DNA of 64,000 nt from Micromonospora avicenniae (GCF_900156065.1 NZ_FTNF01000002.1:310001-374000), one strand, 5' to 3'; positions 34,893-47,046 are shown, counted from the stretch's first letter. Notes: generated from the sequence alone by a model not told the origin. A program made the numbers and translations.

Positions 34893-36326
34893 ATGGCCTC
34901 GCCCCCGCCCGACGGCCCGCTGCTGTTCGGGCCGCTGCTCACCCAGCTGCGGCTGGCCCGTGGCTGGAGTCAGCGGCGCATCGCCGCCGAGCTGTGCGCC
35001 GCGGCCGGCATCCCGACGCTGAGCCGGCACGAGGTGTCCCGGTGGGAACGGCAGGTACGGGTGCCCGGCGACTTCTGGCTGCGCTGGCTCGCCGTCGTCC
35101 TCGCCGTGCCGGTCGAACTGCTGGCCGACGCGGCGACCCGCGCCCGCCGGCTCGCCCCGTCGGCGACCGGGCCGACCGGCGCCGGTCGGTCCCGCGCCGC
35201 GCTGCTCGGCCTGGCCCAGCGCTGGTGCGCCGACCCGCACGCCCCACTGTTGGTCACCGCGTCGGGGCGGTTCGCCGGGCCGAGCCGTTCGGGCAGCGGG
35301 TACGGCCCGGTTCCGACGCCGCCGACCCTCCCCGCCGACGTGCCCCGGCCACCGGGCCGGGCGTACGCCGTCGACCTGGCCGGGCTGCGGCGGCTCGACG
35401 ACCTGGCCGGTGGGGTCGACCTCGCGCCGCTCGGCACGGACCGGCTCCGCCGGGCGGTGCGGGCGCTGCCCCGGTCGAGTCCGGCCGGTCGGCGCCGGTT
35501 GCTGCCCCTGCTCGCCGAGTCGGCCCAGCTCGCCGGCTGGCTCGCCGCCGACGCGGGTGACCCGGCCGGTGCGCTGGACGCGTACCGGCTCGGGCTGCGT
35601 GCCGCCGCGGCCGCCGGCGAACCGGCCCTCGCCGGGCACGTGCTCGGCTCGGCCAGCCACCTGCTCGCCGGGGCCGGCGACCCCGAAGGCGCCCTCCTGC
35701 TGGCCCGCACCGCGTACGCCGGCAGCCGACGGTGGGCCAGCGCCGGGTTGCGCGCCCTGCTGCTGCACCGGGTGGCGTTCGCCGCGGCGCTCGCGGAACG
35801 CCCCGACACCGCCGCGCAGGCCCTGCTCGCCGCCGACCGGGTCGGTCCGGCTCCCGCCGCCGGGCGTGAGCCGGGCTGGCTCTACTGGCTCGACGCGGCG
35901 GAGTTGGCGGCGATGACCGGACGGACCCTGGTCGCCCTCGGGCGGCCCCGGCGGGCCGAGGCCCTGCTGGGCGGGGCGGCGCGGGAGTCCGGGCGTCCAC
36001 GCCGCGCGGCGGTGTACGGCGGTTGGCTGGCCCGCGCGTACCTCCAACTCGGCGAGGTGGAGCTGGCCTGCGAGACGGCGGGTACCGCCCTCGTCGACGC
36101 GGTCCGCGCCGGGTCGCCCCGGGCGCTGGCCCAGCTGGCCGAGGTACGGCGCGGCCTGGCCGCTCACCGCCGGGCACCGGCGGTCCGCCGTCATATGGCG
36201 CTGGTCACGGCCGCCCGCCCGTACCTGCCCCGCCCGCTCTCGCCGGGGCCCGGGCGGGGCCGGTGCGGGCGAGGTGGCGCCCACCCGGATACTGGCGGGT
36301 ACCGGATGCCCGACCGGACCGGCTAG
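34893..36326 (+). CDS. XRE-type HTH regulator with TPR-like repeats
   Basis: The N-terminus is a helix-turn-helix (LRLARGWSQRRIAAELCAA then LSRHEVSRWERQVRVP, residues ~15-50). The rest of the 477 aa is Ala/Leu-rich helical repeats (such as LLPLLAESAQLAGWLAADAG and AGALDAYRLGLRAAAAAGEP, quoted separately) resembling TPRs. This is the pattern of actinobacterial regulators with a sensor TPR domain. ATG 34893 follows GGAGG by 5 nt. The target and ligand are unknown. It lies 9 nt before the polyprenyl synthase gene, which has its own promoter within this gene's 3' end. Confidence 0.82.
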   Translation: MASPPPDGPLLFGPLLTQLRLARGWSQRRIAAELCAAAGIPTLSRHEVSRWERQVRVPGDFWLRWLAVVLAVPVELLADAATRARRLAPSATGPTGAGRSRAALLGLAQRWCADPHAPLLVTASGRFAGPSRSGSGYGPVPTPPTLPADVPRPPGRAYAVDLAGLRRLDDLAGGVDLAPLGTDRLRRAVRALPRSSPAGRRRLLPLLAESAQLAGWLAADAGDPAGALDAYRLGLRAAAAAGEPALAGHVLGSASHLLAGAGDPEGALLLARTAYAGSRRWASAGLRALLLHRVAFAAALAERPDTAAQALLAADRVGPAPAAGREPGWLYWLDAAELAAMTGRTLVALGRPRRAEALLGGAARESGRPRRAAVYGGWLARAYLQLGEVELACETAGTALVDAVRAGSPRALAQLAEVRRGLAAHRRAPAVRRHMALVTAARPYLPRPLSPGPGRGRCGRGGAHPDTGGYRMPDRTG

Positions 36327-36329
36327 CGT
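36324..36329 (+). promoter_or_regulatory. -10 element of leaderless polyprenyl synthase promoter
   Basis: TAGCGT lies 6 nt before GTG 36336, without a ribosome site between. It overlaps the last codons of the HTH gene. Confidence 0.55.
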
Positions 36330-36335
36330 TCTCGC

Positions 36336-37418
36336 GTGAACGACGCAGCTTCCGTCTCCCCCGTCGACCGTGCCGGACTCCGGCAGCGAGTCGACAAGGC
36401 CCTCACCGAGTTCCTGGCCAACCAGCGGATCTGGATGGCCGGTGTCGACGACGCCCTGGCGCCCCTGGCGGAGGTGATCGAGGCGTTCGTGCTGGGTGGC
36501 GGCAAGAGGCTGCGGCCGGCGTTCGCCTACTGGGGCTACCGCGGTGCGGGTGGTGTCGACAGCGACCAGGTGCTGGGCGCGCTGGCCGCGCTCGAGCTGG
36601 TGCAGGCCAGCGCTCTGATCCACGACGACCTCATGGACCGTTCCGACACCCGGCGCGGTGAGCCCGCGGTGCACCGCCGATTCGCTGCCCGGCACCGGCG
36701 GTCCGGCTGGGGCGGCGACCCGGACGGGTTCGGCGACGCGGCGGCGATCCTGCTCGGCGATCTCTGCCTGGTCTGGTCCGACGAACTGCTGCACTCCGCC
36801 GGGCTGGAACCGCGCATGGTGGCCCGGGCCCGTCCGGTCTTCGACGAGATGCGTACCGAGGTCACCGTCGGGCAGTACCTCGACGTCCTCGCTCAGGTGA
36901 CCCGGGACACCTCGGTGGAGCGGGCCGGCAAGGTCGCCCGTTACAAGTCGGCGAAGTACACGGTCGAGCGGCCGCTGCTGCTCGGCGCCGCGCTGGCGGA
37001 CGCCCCGGCGGACGTCGAGGCGGCCTACTCGGCGTACGGGTTGCCGCTCGGTGAGGCGTTCCAGCTCCGCGACGACGTGCTCGGCGTCTTCGGCGACCCG
37101 GCGCAGACCGGCAAGCCGGCCGGTGACGACCTGCGCGAGGGCAAGCGGACCTACCTGGTGGCGGCCGCGTTGGAGGCGCTCGACGACGCCGACCGGGAGC
37201 AGCTCCGGACCGGGCTGGGCGACCCGGGACTGGACGAGGAGGGAGTCGCCCGGTTGCGCGGGCTGATCACCAGGAGCGGCGCGCTGGCCCGTACGGAGCA
37301 GCGGATCGGCATGCTGACCGACAGCGCGCTCGCGGCGCTCGCCACGGTCGACCTGGACAGCGAGGCCCGCCAGGCACTGGTCGACCTGGCCGCGGCCGCC
37401 ACCCGCCGCACCGACTGA
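36336..37418 (+). CDS. Polyprenyl (geranylgeranyl-type) diphosphate synthase
   Basis: This trans-prenyltransferase makes a C15-C20+ diphosphate from IPP and allylic primers. The first Asp-rich motif is IHDDLMDRSDTRRG, the second LRDDVLGVFGDPAQTGKPAGDDLREGKRTYL (in part), with GGGKRLRP in between the N-terminal helices. The 360 aa and synteny with Rv2175c/PknL match mycobacterial idsA2. Product length cannot be read by eye. It could supply GGPP to the carotenoid pathway at 27.9-32.7 kb. Confidence 0.9.
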   Translation: MNDAASVSPVDRAGLRQRVDKALTEFLANQRIWMAGVDDALAPLAEVIEAFVLGGGKRLRPAFAYWGYRGAGGVDSDQVLGALAALELVQASALIHDDLMDRSDTRRGEPAVHRRFAARHRRSGWGGDPDGFGDAAAILLGDLCLVWSDELLHSAGLEPRMVARARPVFDEMRTEVTVGQYLDVLAQVTRDTSVERAGKVARYKSAKYTVERPLLLGAALADAPADVEAAYSAYGLPLGEAFQLRDDVLGVFGDPAQTGKPAGDDLREGKRTYLVAAALEALDDADREQLRTGLGDPGLDEEGVARLRGLITRSGALARTEQRIGMLTDSALAALATVDLDSEARQALVDLAAAATRRTD

Positions 37419-37461
37419 CCCCCACCCCTCCCCTGGGTTCCCGGGCCCCTGGCCCTTCCCG

Positions 37462-37528
37462 GGGGCTCCCGAGGCTCCCGAGGCTCCCGAGGCTCCCGAG
37501 GCTCCCGAGGCTCCCGAGGCTCCCGAGG
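37462..37528. repeat. Short tandem repeat (9-bp unit, ~7 copies)
   Basis: GAGGCTCCC is repeated six times (37471-37524) with one degenerate copy before it. It lies directly next to the palindrome at 37528. Confidence 0.85.
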
Positions 37529-37589
37529 TCGATCATGAAGTTATTGCTCCGAAAACGCCGGTGCTGCCGGTAATAACTTCATGATCGAC
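37528..37589. repeat. 18-bp perfect inverted repeat
   Basis: GTCGATCATGAAGTTATT (37528-37545) and its exact complement (37572-37589) flank a 26-nt spacer. It lies between convergent genes (polyprenyl synthase, Rv2175c-like). The arm resembles that of the palindrome at 41207-41274 (GATCA then GAAGTT or GAGGTT). Confidence 0.8.
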
Positions 37590-37652
37590 GCGCCCCGCGC
37601 CCAGCGCCGGCGCGCCACGCACCCCGGGGCCCGGGGCCGGGGCCGGGTGGGG

Positions 37653-38042
37653 TTAGAAGCCGAGGGCCTGGGCGCGGCGTTTGACCTCGCGGGCCTGGTC
37701 ACCGCCGAGGGCCACCGCCGGGGTTCCCGGCAGGGTGTCGTCCGGCTCGTAGAGCCAGCGCAGCGCGGCCTCGTCGTCGTAGCCGGCGTCGGCCAGGAGG
37801 TTGAGCACGCCGGGCAGGTGCTTGAGCACCGTACGGTTGGCCACCAGGTCCGCGGGCACCCGGCGGACGCCGTCGCGGCGGACCGCGAGCAGTTCCCGGT
37901 CGCGGACCATCTGGTGCACCTTGCTGATCGACACGTCGAGGCGCTCGGCGACGTCGGGCAGGGTCAGCCAGCCTGTCGCGTCGACGGGACCAGCCTGGTC
38001 GGGGCCGGCCGCGGCCCGGTCGGCGGGTAGGGATTCGGTCAC
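37653..38042 (-). CDS. Rv2175c-family DNA-binding protein
   Basis: This 129-aa wHTH protein resembles mycobacterial Rv2175c, a DNA-binding substrate of the kinase PknL. The HTH is WLTLPDVAERLDVSISKVHQ (residues ~25-44), followed by LLAVRRDGVRRVPADLVAN and the C-terminal LRWLYEPDDTLPGTPAVAL. GTG 38042 (VTESLPADRAA) is selected because homology begins soon after; a Thr near the N-terminus may be the phosphosite. It is divergent from the kinase gene, as in Mycobacterium. Confidence 0.9.
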   Translation of the reverse strand: MTESLPADRAAAGPDQAGPVDATGWLTLPDVAERLDVSISKVHQMVRDRELLAVRRDGVRRVPADLVANRTVLKHLPGVLNLLADAGYDDEAALRWLYEPDDTLPGTPAVALGGDQAREVKRRAQALGF

Positions 38043-38303
38043 CTGAACACCCTGCCACGGGGTGACCCCGGCAAGCCAAACGGCACCCCGGATGCGCCGA
38101 ACCGGCACGGAAAGTGACAACATCGTCGCCGACGTCGATGGCGGGTTGGCCCGTACACCAGCCGGCGGAGCTGACCGAGAGGAACGTTCGAGCAGGTCAG
38201 TGCCGTTTTGTGCGGCGGCTGAGCGCGGCGGACCGACGAGGTTCGACCTCGGCTGTAGCATCCTGTTCAACCTTTGCCCTCCGGACACATAGACTTCCTG
38301 CCG

Positions 38304-40286
38304 ATGGACACACAGGTCGCCGACACGTTGCTGGGCTCGCTGATAGACGGGCGCTACCGCATTCGCGGTCGCGTGGCCCGTGGCGGGATGGCGACCGTGT
38401 ACACCGCCACCGACGAGCGTCTCGAACGCACCGTCGCAGTCAAGATCATTCATCCGACCCAGGCTCCCGAGGCTCAGGCCCGGATCGCGGGGTTCGTGGA
38501 GCGCTTCACCGACGAGGCGAAGACCATCGCCCGGCTCACCCATCCCAATGTCGTCGCGGTCTACGACCAGGGCACGCACGCCGGCCTGCCCTATCTGGTG
38601 ATGGAGTACGTGCGCGGCCGCACGCTGCGCGAGGTACTCGCCGAGCGGCGCCGGCTCAACCCGGACGAGGCGCTGGCCATCTTCGAGCAGATGCTCGCCG
38701 CGATCGGCGCCGCGCACCGGTCCGGGGTGGTCCATCGCGACGTCAAGCCGGAGAACGTGCTGGTGGCCGAGGCCCCCACCGGCGGCATGGCCAACCTGGT
38801 CGACAGCGTCGTCAAGGTGGCCGATTTCGGCCTGGCCCGCGCCGTCGAGGCCAGTGCCGAGGAGGAGAGCGGCAACCAGCTCATGGCGACCGTGGCGTAC
38901 GTCGCCCCGGAGCTGGTCACCAAGGGCTACGCGGATCCGCGTACGGACGTCTACTCGGCCGGCATCGTGCTCTTCGAGATGCTCACCGGCCGGGTGCCCT
39001 ACGACGGTGGCCGGCCGGTCGACATCGCCTGGCAGCACGTCGATCGTGACGTGCCGTCCCCGTCGACCCTGGTTCCCGGCCTGCCACCGGTCCTCGACCG
39101 CCTCGTCGCCCACGCCACACGCCGCGACCCGGGGGCGCGGCCCGCCGACGCCGGCGCGCTCCTCGCCGAGGTGCAGGTGGCCCGCGACGACCTGGGCAAC
39201 TCGAACGGCCACACCACCGTGCTGCGTCGGGTCACCGCCGCGCCGCCGGTCTCCGAGCCGACCATGGTGGTCGCGGCGGTACGTCCGGCCGAGCGACCGG
39301 CGTGGGCCCGGCTGCCCGAGGGCGGCCAGCGGGCCGGCCGACGGCGTGCCGCCCCGGAGGAGAGCGACGGCCTCGGCTCCCGGTTCGGTGGGCTGTTCAC
39401 CAGGCTGGCGGGGGAGAATCGTGGCCGCCTCGCGCTGATCGCCGCCGCGGCGGCGATCGTGCTGGTCGCCGCGCTCGCCGGGTGGTACCTCACGATGGGT
39501 CGCTACACGGACGCCCCGCAGCTGGTGAGCCTGACCAAGGCGGAAGCGGAGGCACAGGTCGCCCGCGCGGGCCTCGTGCTGAAGTACGCCGAGCCCCGCT
39601 ACGACGCCACCGTCCCGAAGGACAGCGTCCTGCTTCAGGTCCCGGCCTCAGCCGATCGGATCATCAAGGGCGGCACCATCACGCTGACCCTGTCCCTCGG
39701 CCCGGAGCAGTTCCCGGTGCCGGATGTGGTGGGCAAGGAGTTCGAGCTGGCCGAGGCGGATCTGGTCAACGCCGGTCTGGTGGTGGTCAAGGGCACCGCC
39801 CGCTACGACGACAACCTGCCCGCCGGGGTGGTGGTGGCCACCAACCCGAAGGTGGGCGCCGAGGTCAAGCCGGGCGCCAAGGTGACGGTGATCCTCAGCA
39901 AGGGCAAGGCCCCGATCAGCGTGCCCAACCTGGTCGGCAAGAACCTCAACGAGGCACGGAGCGCCCTGTCCCAGCTGGGCCTGGTCGCGGTCGAGAACTA
40001 CAAGGACTCGGACAAGCCCAAGGACGAGATCATCGGGCAGAGCCCGTCCGACGGCACCGGCGTGGAGCGGGGCGCCGAGGTCAAGCTGGACATCAGCAAG
40101 GGCCCGCCGCTGGTGGTGGTGCCGCGGGTCATGGACCTGCCCTGCCAGCAGGCCAAGCAGGTGTTGGAGAGCCAGGGCTTCCCGGTGACCGTCCAGTTCA
40201 ACCCGAACGCGGTCGTCCGGTTCCAGAACCCGAATGAGAACTCGCAGGTGCCGCCCGGCACCCCGGTCACGATCGGATGTCTCTGA
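38304..40286 (+). CDS. pknL: Serine/threonine protein kinase with PASTA repeats (PknL-like)
   Basis: The 660-aa receptor kinase has an N-terminal catalytic domain: VARGGMATVYTA near residue 26, AVKIIHP, HRDVKPENVL, ADFGLARA and AYVAPELV. After a juxtamembrane region comes one transmembrane helix (LALIAAAAAIVLVAALAGWY, residues ~378-397). Four extracellular PASTA repeats follow (PQLVSLTKAEAEAQV, VPDVVGKEFELAE, VPNLVGKNLNEAR, VPRVMDLPCQQAK). PASTA domains bind peptidoglycan fragments. ATG 38304 is preferred over a start 30 nt earlier. The divergent Rv2175c-like gene is its likely substrate. Confidence 0.95.
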   Translation: MDTQVADTLLGSLIDGRYRIRGRVARGGMATVYTATDERLERTVAVKIIHPTQAPEAQARIAGFVERFTDEAKTIARLTHPNVVAVYDQGTHAGLPYLVMEYVRGRTLREVLAERRRLNPDEALAIFEQMLAAIGAAHRSGVVHRDVKPENVLVAEAPTGGMANLVDSVVKVADFGLARAVEASAEEESGNQLMATVAYVAPELVTKGYADPRTDVYSAGIVLFEMLTGRVPYDGGRPVDIAWQHVDRDVPSPSTLVPGLPPVLDRLVAHATRRDPGARPADAGALLAEVQVARDDLGNSNGHTTVLRRVTAAPPVSEPTMVVAAVRPAERPAWARLPEGGQRAGRRRAAPEESDGLGSRFGGLFTRLAGENRGRLALIAAAAAIVLVAALAGWYLTMGRYTDAPQLVSLTKAEAEAQVARAGLVLKYAEPRYDATVPKDSVLLQVPASADRIIKGGTITLTLSLGPEQFPVPDVVGKEFELAEADLVNAGLVVVKGTARYDDNLPAGVVVATNPKVGAEVKPGAKVTVILSKGKAPISVPNLVGKNLNEARSALSQLGLVAVENYKDSDKPKDEIIGQSPSDGTGVERGAEVKLDISKGPPLVVVPRVMDLPCQQAKQVLESQGFPVTVQFNPNAVVRFQNPNENSQVPPGTPVTIGCL

Positions 40287-40287
40287 C

Positions 40288-41154
40288 ATGCCGGTGATCG
40301 GGGGACGTCCGGTCGGCACGCACACGCCGACCTCGGGCGGCCTGGCCAAGGCGGCTCTGCCCTACCTCGACGCGACAGGCGCCGAGGTGGTCCAGGTGTA
40401 CGTGTCCAACTCCCGGGGCTGGGCGTTGCCGCCGGGCGATCCCGCCCAGGACGAGCTGTTCCGCGCCGGCTGCGCCGAGCGGGGCGTGCCGGTCTTCATC
40501 CACGCGTCCCTGCTGGTCAATCTCGGCTCCCCCACGCCGGCCACGGTCGAGCGGTCGGCACAGACGCTGGCGCACGCGCTGCGCCGGGGCGCGGCGATCG
40601 GCGCGCAGGGTGTGGTGTTCCATGCCGGCAGCGCGGTCGACGCCGGGCACGCCGAGGCGGCGATGCGGCAGGTCCGGGAGGCGCTGCTGCCGCTGCTGGA
40701 CTCGGTCGCCGCGTCCGGTGGGCCGATGCTGCTGGTCGAGCCGAGCGCGGGCGGCGGGCGATCGCTCGCCTCCCGGGTCGAGCACCTCGGCCCCTACCTG
40801 GACGCGGTCGACCGGCACCCGTCGCTCGGCGTCTGCTTCGACACCTGCCACGCCTGGGCCGCCGGGCACGACCTGGCCGTCGAGGGCGGCATGACCGCCA
40901 CCCTGGACGCGCTGGTGGCCACGGTCGGGGCGGACCGGCTGCGGCTGGTGCACGCCAACGACTCGAAGGACCTGTGCGGCTCGACCAGGGACCGGCACGA
41001 GAACATCGGCAAGGGCAGCATCGGCGAGCTTCCGTTCGCGGAGCTGATGACCCACCCGGCCACCGCCGGTGTGCCCGTCGTGGTGGAGACCCCGACGGAG
41101 AAGCACGTCGGCCACGACGCCGACGTCGCCACCCTCAAACGCCTACGCCCCTGA
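40288..41154 (+). CDS. nfo: Deoxyribonuclease IV (AP endonuclease family 2)
   Basis: The TIM-barrel AP endonuclease (288 aa) nicks abasic sites in base excision repair. Metal ligands lie in GVVFHAGSAV, LLVEPSAGGG, LGVCFDTCHAWAAGHDL, LVHANDSKDLCGSTRDRHENIGKG (in part) and VVVETPTE. It opens with IGGRPVGTHTPTSGGLAKAA. ATG 40288 starts 1 nt after the kinase stop, so the two are co-transcribed. Actinobacterial proteins of this group are sometimes labelled sugar-phosphate isomerase; the HENIGKG motif favours endonuclease IV. Confidence 0.92.
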   Translation: MPVIGGRPVGTHTPTSGGLAKAALPYLDATGAEVVQVYVSNSRGWALPPGDPAQDELFRAGCAERGVPVFIHASLLVNLGSPTPATVERSAQTLAHALRRGAAIGAQGVVFHAGSAVDAGHAEAAMRQVREALLPLLDSVAASGGPMLLVEPSAGGGRSLASRVEHLGPYLDAVDRHPSLGVCFDTCHAWAAGHDLAVEGGMTATLDALVATVGADRLRLVHANDSKDLCGSTRDRHENIGKGSIGELPFAELMTHPATAGVPVVVETPTEKHVGHDADVATLKRLRP

Positions 41155-41206
41155 TCCCTCCCCGCCCCCACCCCGCCCCCTCCCGCCCCTCCCCGCCCTC
41201 ACCCCG

Positions 41207-41274
41207 CCGCGGTGATCAAGAGGTTTGCGTCATCCGCGGCGCGTTTCCCGACGCGAACCTCTTGATCACCGCGG
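41207..41274. repeat. 25-bp near-perfect inverted repeat
   Basis: The arms (41207-41231 and 41250-41274), each 25 nt and containing CGGTGATCAAGAGGTT, differ at one base and flank an 18-nt spacer. The element lies between convergent genes and beside G/A-rich repeats (GGGGAA, ~41280-41330). The rest of 41155-41336 shows no gene. Confidence 0.8.
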
Positions 41275-41336
41275 GTCGAGGGGAAGGGGAAGGGGAAGGG
41301 GGTCGAGGGGAAGGGAAGGGAAGGGAGGGGGGTGGG

Positions 41337-42360
41337 TCAGGCGCGGAGCACCTGGGTCAGTACCTCGATCGCCCGGTCGATACCGGCGTCGTCGACGTCC
41401 ATGTGGGTGACCAGCCGGGCGGTACGCGGGCCGAGCACCGAGATCAGCAGCCCCGCCTCCCGCGCGGCGGCGGCCAGCGCGTGGGCGTCGAGGGGGGACT
41501 TGGACAGGTCCAGCGGCACGATGTTGGTGCGCGCCGTGGTGGCGAGCACACCGAACGGTGCGATCGCCTCGGCCAGGCGGGCGGCCTTCGCGTGGTCCTC
41601 GGCGAGCCGCTCGACGTGGTGCGCCAGCGCGTACCGGCCGGCCGCGGCCAGGATGCCGACCTGCCGCATGCCGCCTCCCATCCGCTTGCGGATGAGCCGC
41701 GCCCGCTCGATCTTCTCGGCGCTGCCGACGACCAGCGAGCCGACCGGCGCGCCGAGGCCCTTGGAGAGGCAGACCGACATGGTGTCGAAGAGCCGGCCGT
41801 ACTCGATCAGCGGCACCCCGTCGGCGACGTGGGCGTGCCAGATCCGGGCGCCGTCACAGTGCAGCGCGACCTGCGCGTCGTCGGCCACGCGCCGCAGCTC
41901 ACGCAGGGTGGCCAGCGGGATCACCCCGCCGCCGCCCCGGTTGTGGGTCTGCTCGACGGCGATCGCCCGGGTCGGGACCGCGAAGTAGCCGTCCGGGCGG
42001 ATCATGGCGGCGATCAGGTCCGGGTCGATGTCCGCGCCGACCGCCGGCCAGGTCCGCGACGAGATCCCGCCGTACGCTGCCGCGGCGCCGATCTCGTAGG
42101 TGACCACGTGGGCGTCCGCGTCACAGAGCAGCTCGTTGGCGGGTGGCACCACCAGCTGAAGGGCGATCTGGTTGGCCATCGACCCGCTCGGGGCGAAGAG
42201 CGCCGCCTCGTGTCCGAAGAGCGCGGCGACCTCGGCCTCGAGGGCGATGACGGTCGGGTCCTCGCCGTAGACGTCGTCACCGACCTCGGCGGTGGCCATG
42301 GCTTCGCGCATCCCCGGGGTGGGCCGGGTGACGGTGTCCGAACGCAGGTCGATCAGGCTG

Positions 42361-42368
<8 letters not shown>
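41337..42368 (-). CDS. Low-specificity threonine aldolase
   Basis: This PLP enzyme (343 aa) cleaves L-threonine or allo-threonine to glycine and acetaldehyde. It opens SLIDLRSDTVTRPTPGMREAM and has GDDVYGEDPTV, LFAPSGSMANQIAL, the His in CDADAHVVTYE and the Schiff-base Lys in SVCLSKGLGAPVGSLVVG. GTG 42368 has AAAGGAC upstream. It follows aroG on the same strand after a duplicated 107-nt spacer, with a small upstream ORF overlapping its start. Confidence 0.92.
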
Positions 42369-43951
<1,583 letters not shown>

Positions 43952-43980
43952 TCAACCGGCGGGCCCGGGATCGACGCAGG

Positions 43981-44469
43981 TCAGGACGCGGGCGTGCCGG
44001 ACGGGCTGGGGGTGGCGCTGCCCGGCGCCTCTCCGGCGATGCACCAGTCGGCCCCGTCCCGAGTGACGGTGAACACCAATGGCCGGATGACCTTGCGCGA
44101 GCCGACGGCCACCGTGACGGAGACGTTCACCTCTTGACCCCGAGGGCCGGACCGGATGTCGGTGATGGCTGCCTCCGGCACCTTGAAGTGGTCCGCGAAG
44201 TCGCCGTTCGGGCCGGTGGCCGCCGCGTCGAACGCGTCGTGCATCACCGCGCAGAGCTGGCTGCGCCCGGCGTCCACGTCCTTGGCGACCACCGCGTCGA
44301 GGTAGGCCTGCACCCGCTCGCGGGACTTGGCGTCGGCCTCCTGCGCGGGCGCCTGGTCGGGCTTCGGTGGTTCCCCGGTCTCCCCGCCGAGGCCGCAGCC
44401 CGCGAGGGCGGACGGCAGCATCGCGAGCGCGAGGGCGGCACCCGCCAGTCTCCGGTGCGTCACACCCAT
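43981..44469 (-). CDS. Putative lipoprotein of unknown function
   Basis: The 162-aa protein has a signal peptide MGVTHRRLAGAALALAMLPS ending in the lipobox ALAGC, so it is probably anchored at residue Cys25. A Pro/Glu/Ala linker is followed by SRERVQAYLDAVVAKDVDAGRSQLC, then a C-terminal part with DGADWCIAGEA; two Cys may form a disulfide. The fold resembles small NTF2/DUF4878-like lipoproteins. ATG 44469 follows GAGGGGAGGGG. The partner is unknown. Confidence 0.75.
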   Translation of the reverse strand: MGVTHRRLAGAALALAMLPSALAGCGLGGETGEPPKPDQAPAQEADAKSRERVQAYLDAVVAKDVDAGRSQLCAVMHDAFDAAATGPNGDFADHFKVPEAAITDIRSGPRGQEVNVSVTVAVGSRKVIRPLVFTVTRDGADWCIAGEAPGSATPSPSGTPAS

Positions 44470-44577
44470 CAACCCCTCCCCTCGGCCGCGGCACATCGAG
44501 CCATGCCGAGCGGCGAGTCTGTCACATCGCCCTTGAGGGTGGACAGGGGCACCCGCGACGCCCGGTACGACACGCCG

Positions 44578-44610
44578 GGCGGGGAGGGACGGTGCCGGTC
44601 CCTCCCCGCC
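44578..44610 (-). terminator. Terminator-like hairpin after the chitinase gene
   Basis: A perfect 13-bp stem (GGCGGGGAGGGAC / GTCCCTCCCCGCC) with a 7-nt loop lies 27 nt downstream of the chitinase stop. It has no clear U-tract. Confidence 0.6.
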
Positions 44611-44636
44611 GTGTGGGTGGTGCGTCGGCCCACGGC

Positions 44637-46214
<1,578 letters not shown>

Positions 46215-46230
46215 GGCGGCTCCCCAACAG

Positions 46231-46288
46231 TTAGGAAACTTTCCAGAATGTTGGTGAGACGCTACTCACGGTGTCATCACTTAGTCAA
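46231..46288 (-). promoter_or_regulatory. Chitinase promoter with GGAAA/TTTCC palindromic operator
   Basis: On the minus strand -35 TTGACT (46283-46288) and -10 TAGCGT (46259-46264) are 18 nt apart. Just after the predicted start site lies an inverted repeat TTCTGGAAAGTTTCCTAA (46231-46248) with core GGAAAGTTTCC. The position suits a repressor operator, perhaps of a ROK-type sugar regulator; this assignment is a guess. Confidence 0.6.
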
Positions 46289-46390
46289 GATGCACATGTT
46301 TCGATTTCTTGAGGGCTCGAAAGACCGCCCACGTGAACCTCGACCCGGCCGAGGAACCGCGCCGACGGACAGGGTGCGAGTGGGCGGCGA

Positions 46391-46396
46391 TAACCT
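46391..46396 (+). promoter_or_regulatory. -10 element of leaderless glutathione peroxidase promoter
   Basis: TAACCT followed by 6 nt and ATG 46403, no ribosome site between. Confidence 0.6.
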
Positions 46397-46402
46397 CGAC
46401 CG

Positions 46403-46897
46403 ATGACTGTCTTCGACATTCCGATCGACGCCCTGAACGGCGGCCCGGCCGACCTCGCCCAGTACCGCGGACGCGCCCTCCTGGTGGTCAACGTCGCCTC
46501 GCGCTGTGGCCTCACTCCGCAGTACACCGGCCTCCAGGCCCTCGCCGACGAGTACGCGGCTCGCGGCCTCACGGTGCTCGGGGTCCCGTGCAACCAGTTC
46601 GGCGGGCAGGAGCCGGGCACCGCCGAGGAGATCAACGACTTCTGCCAGGTCAACTACGGCGTCACCTTCCCGCTGACCGAGAAGGTCGAGGTCAACGGGC
46701 CCGACCGGCACCCGCTCTACAGCGCGCTGGTCGACACTCCGGACGCCGACGGTCACACCGGCGACGTGCGGTGGAACTTCGAGAAGTTCCTGGTCGCCCC
46801 GGACGGCACGGTGGCCGCCCGCTTCGCTCCCACGGTGACGCCCGACTCCACCGAGCTGCGCGCCGCGGTCGAGAAGGTGCTCCCCGGGCCGGCCTGA
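46403..46897 (+). CDS. Glutathione peroxidase-family thiol peroxidase
   Basis: The 164-aa thioredoxin-fold peroxidase has the peroxidatic Cys in VNVASRCGLTPQYTGLQ (residue ~35), the conserved Gln/Asn in PCNQFGGQEPG and the Trp motif in RWNFEKFLV. It is the Cys (not selenocysteine) form; a second Cys in NDFCQVNYG may resolve it. Bacterial homologues usually use thioredoxin rather than glutathione. It probably reduces H2O2 and organic hydroperoxides. The mRNA appears leaderless. Confidence 0.93.
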   Translation: MTVFDIPIDALNGGPADLAQYRGRALLVVNVASRCGLTPQYTGLQALADEYAARGLTVLGVPCNQFGGQEPGTAEEINDFCQVNYGVTFPLTEKVEVNGPDRHPLYSALVDTPDADGHTGDVRWNFEKFLVAPDGTVAARFAPTVTPDSTELRAAVEKVLPGPA

Positions 46898-47046
46898 GCC
46901 CCGACCGCTACCCGGACGAGTGGCCGGCCGCGACGCAGCCGGCCACCACCGAGGCCCGGCAGTACCGTGTGCGACGTGGGAACGATCACGCTTACCGGCC
47001 GGCCGATGAGGAATTCGGGCCACGGTGGACGGAGTTGGCACCAGAC

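Noticed and set aside
34380..36794. 804-codon minus-strand open frame
   Set aside because: Antisense to the HTH/TPR regulator and the prenyl synthase start; low-complexity Arg/Gly/Pro/Gln composition.
37462..37528. CRISPR-like array
   Set aside because: The 9-bp units are contiguous without spacers, and no cas genes are present. The same applies to the 27-bp repeats at 34605-34685.
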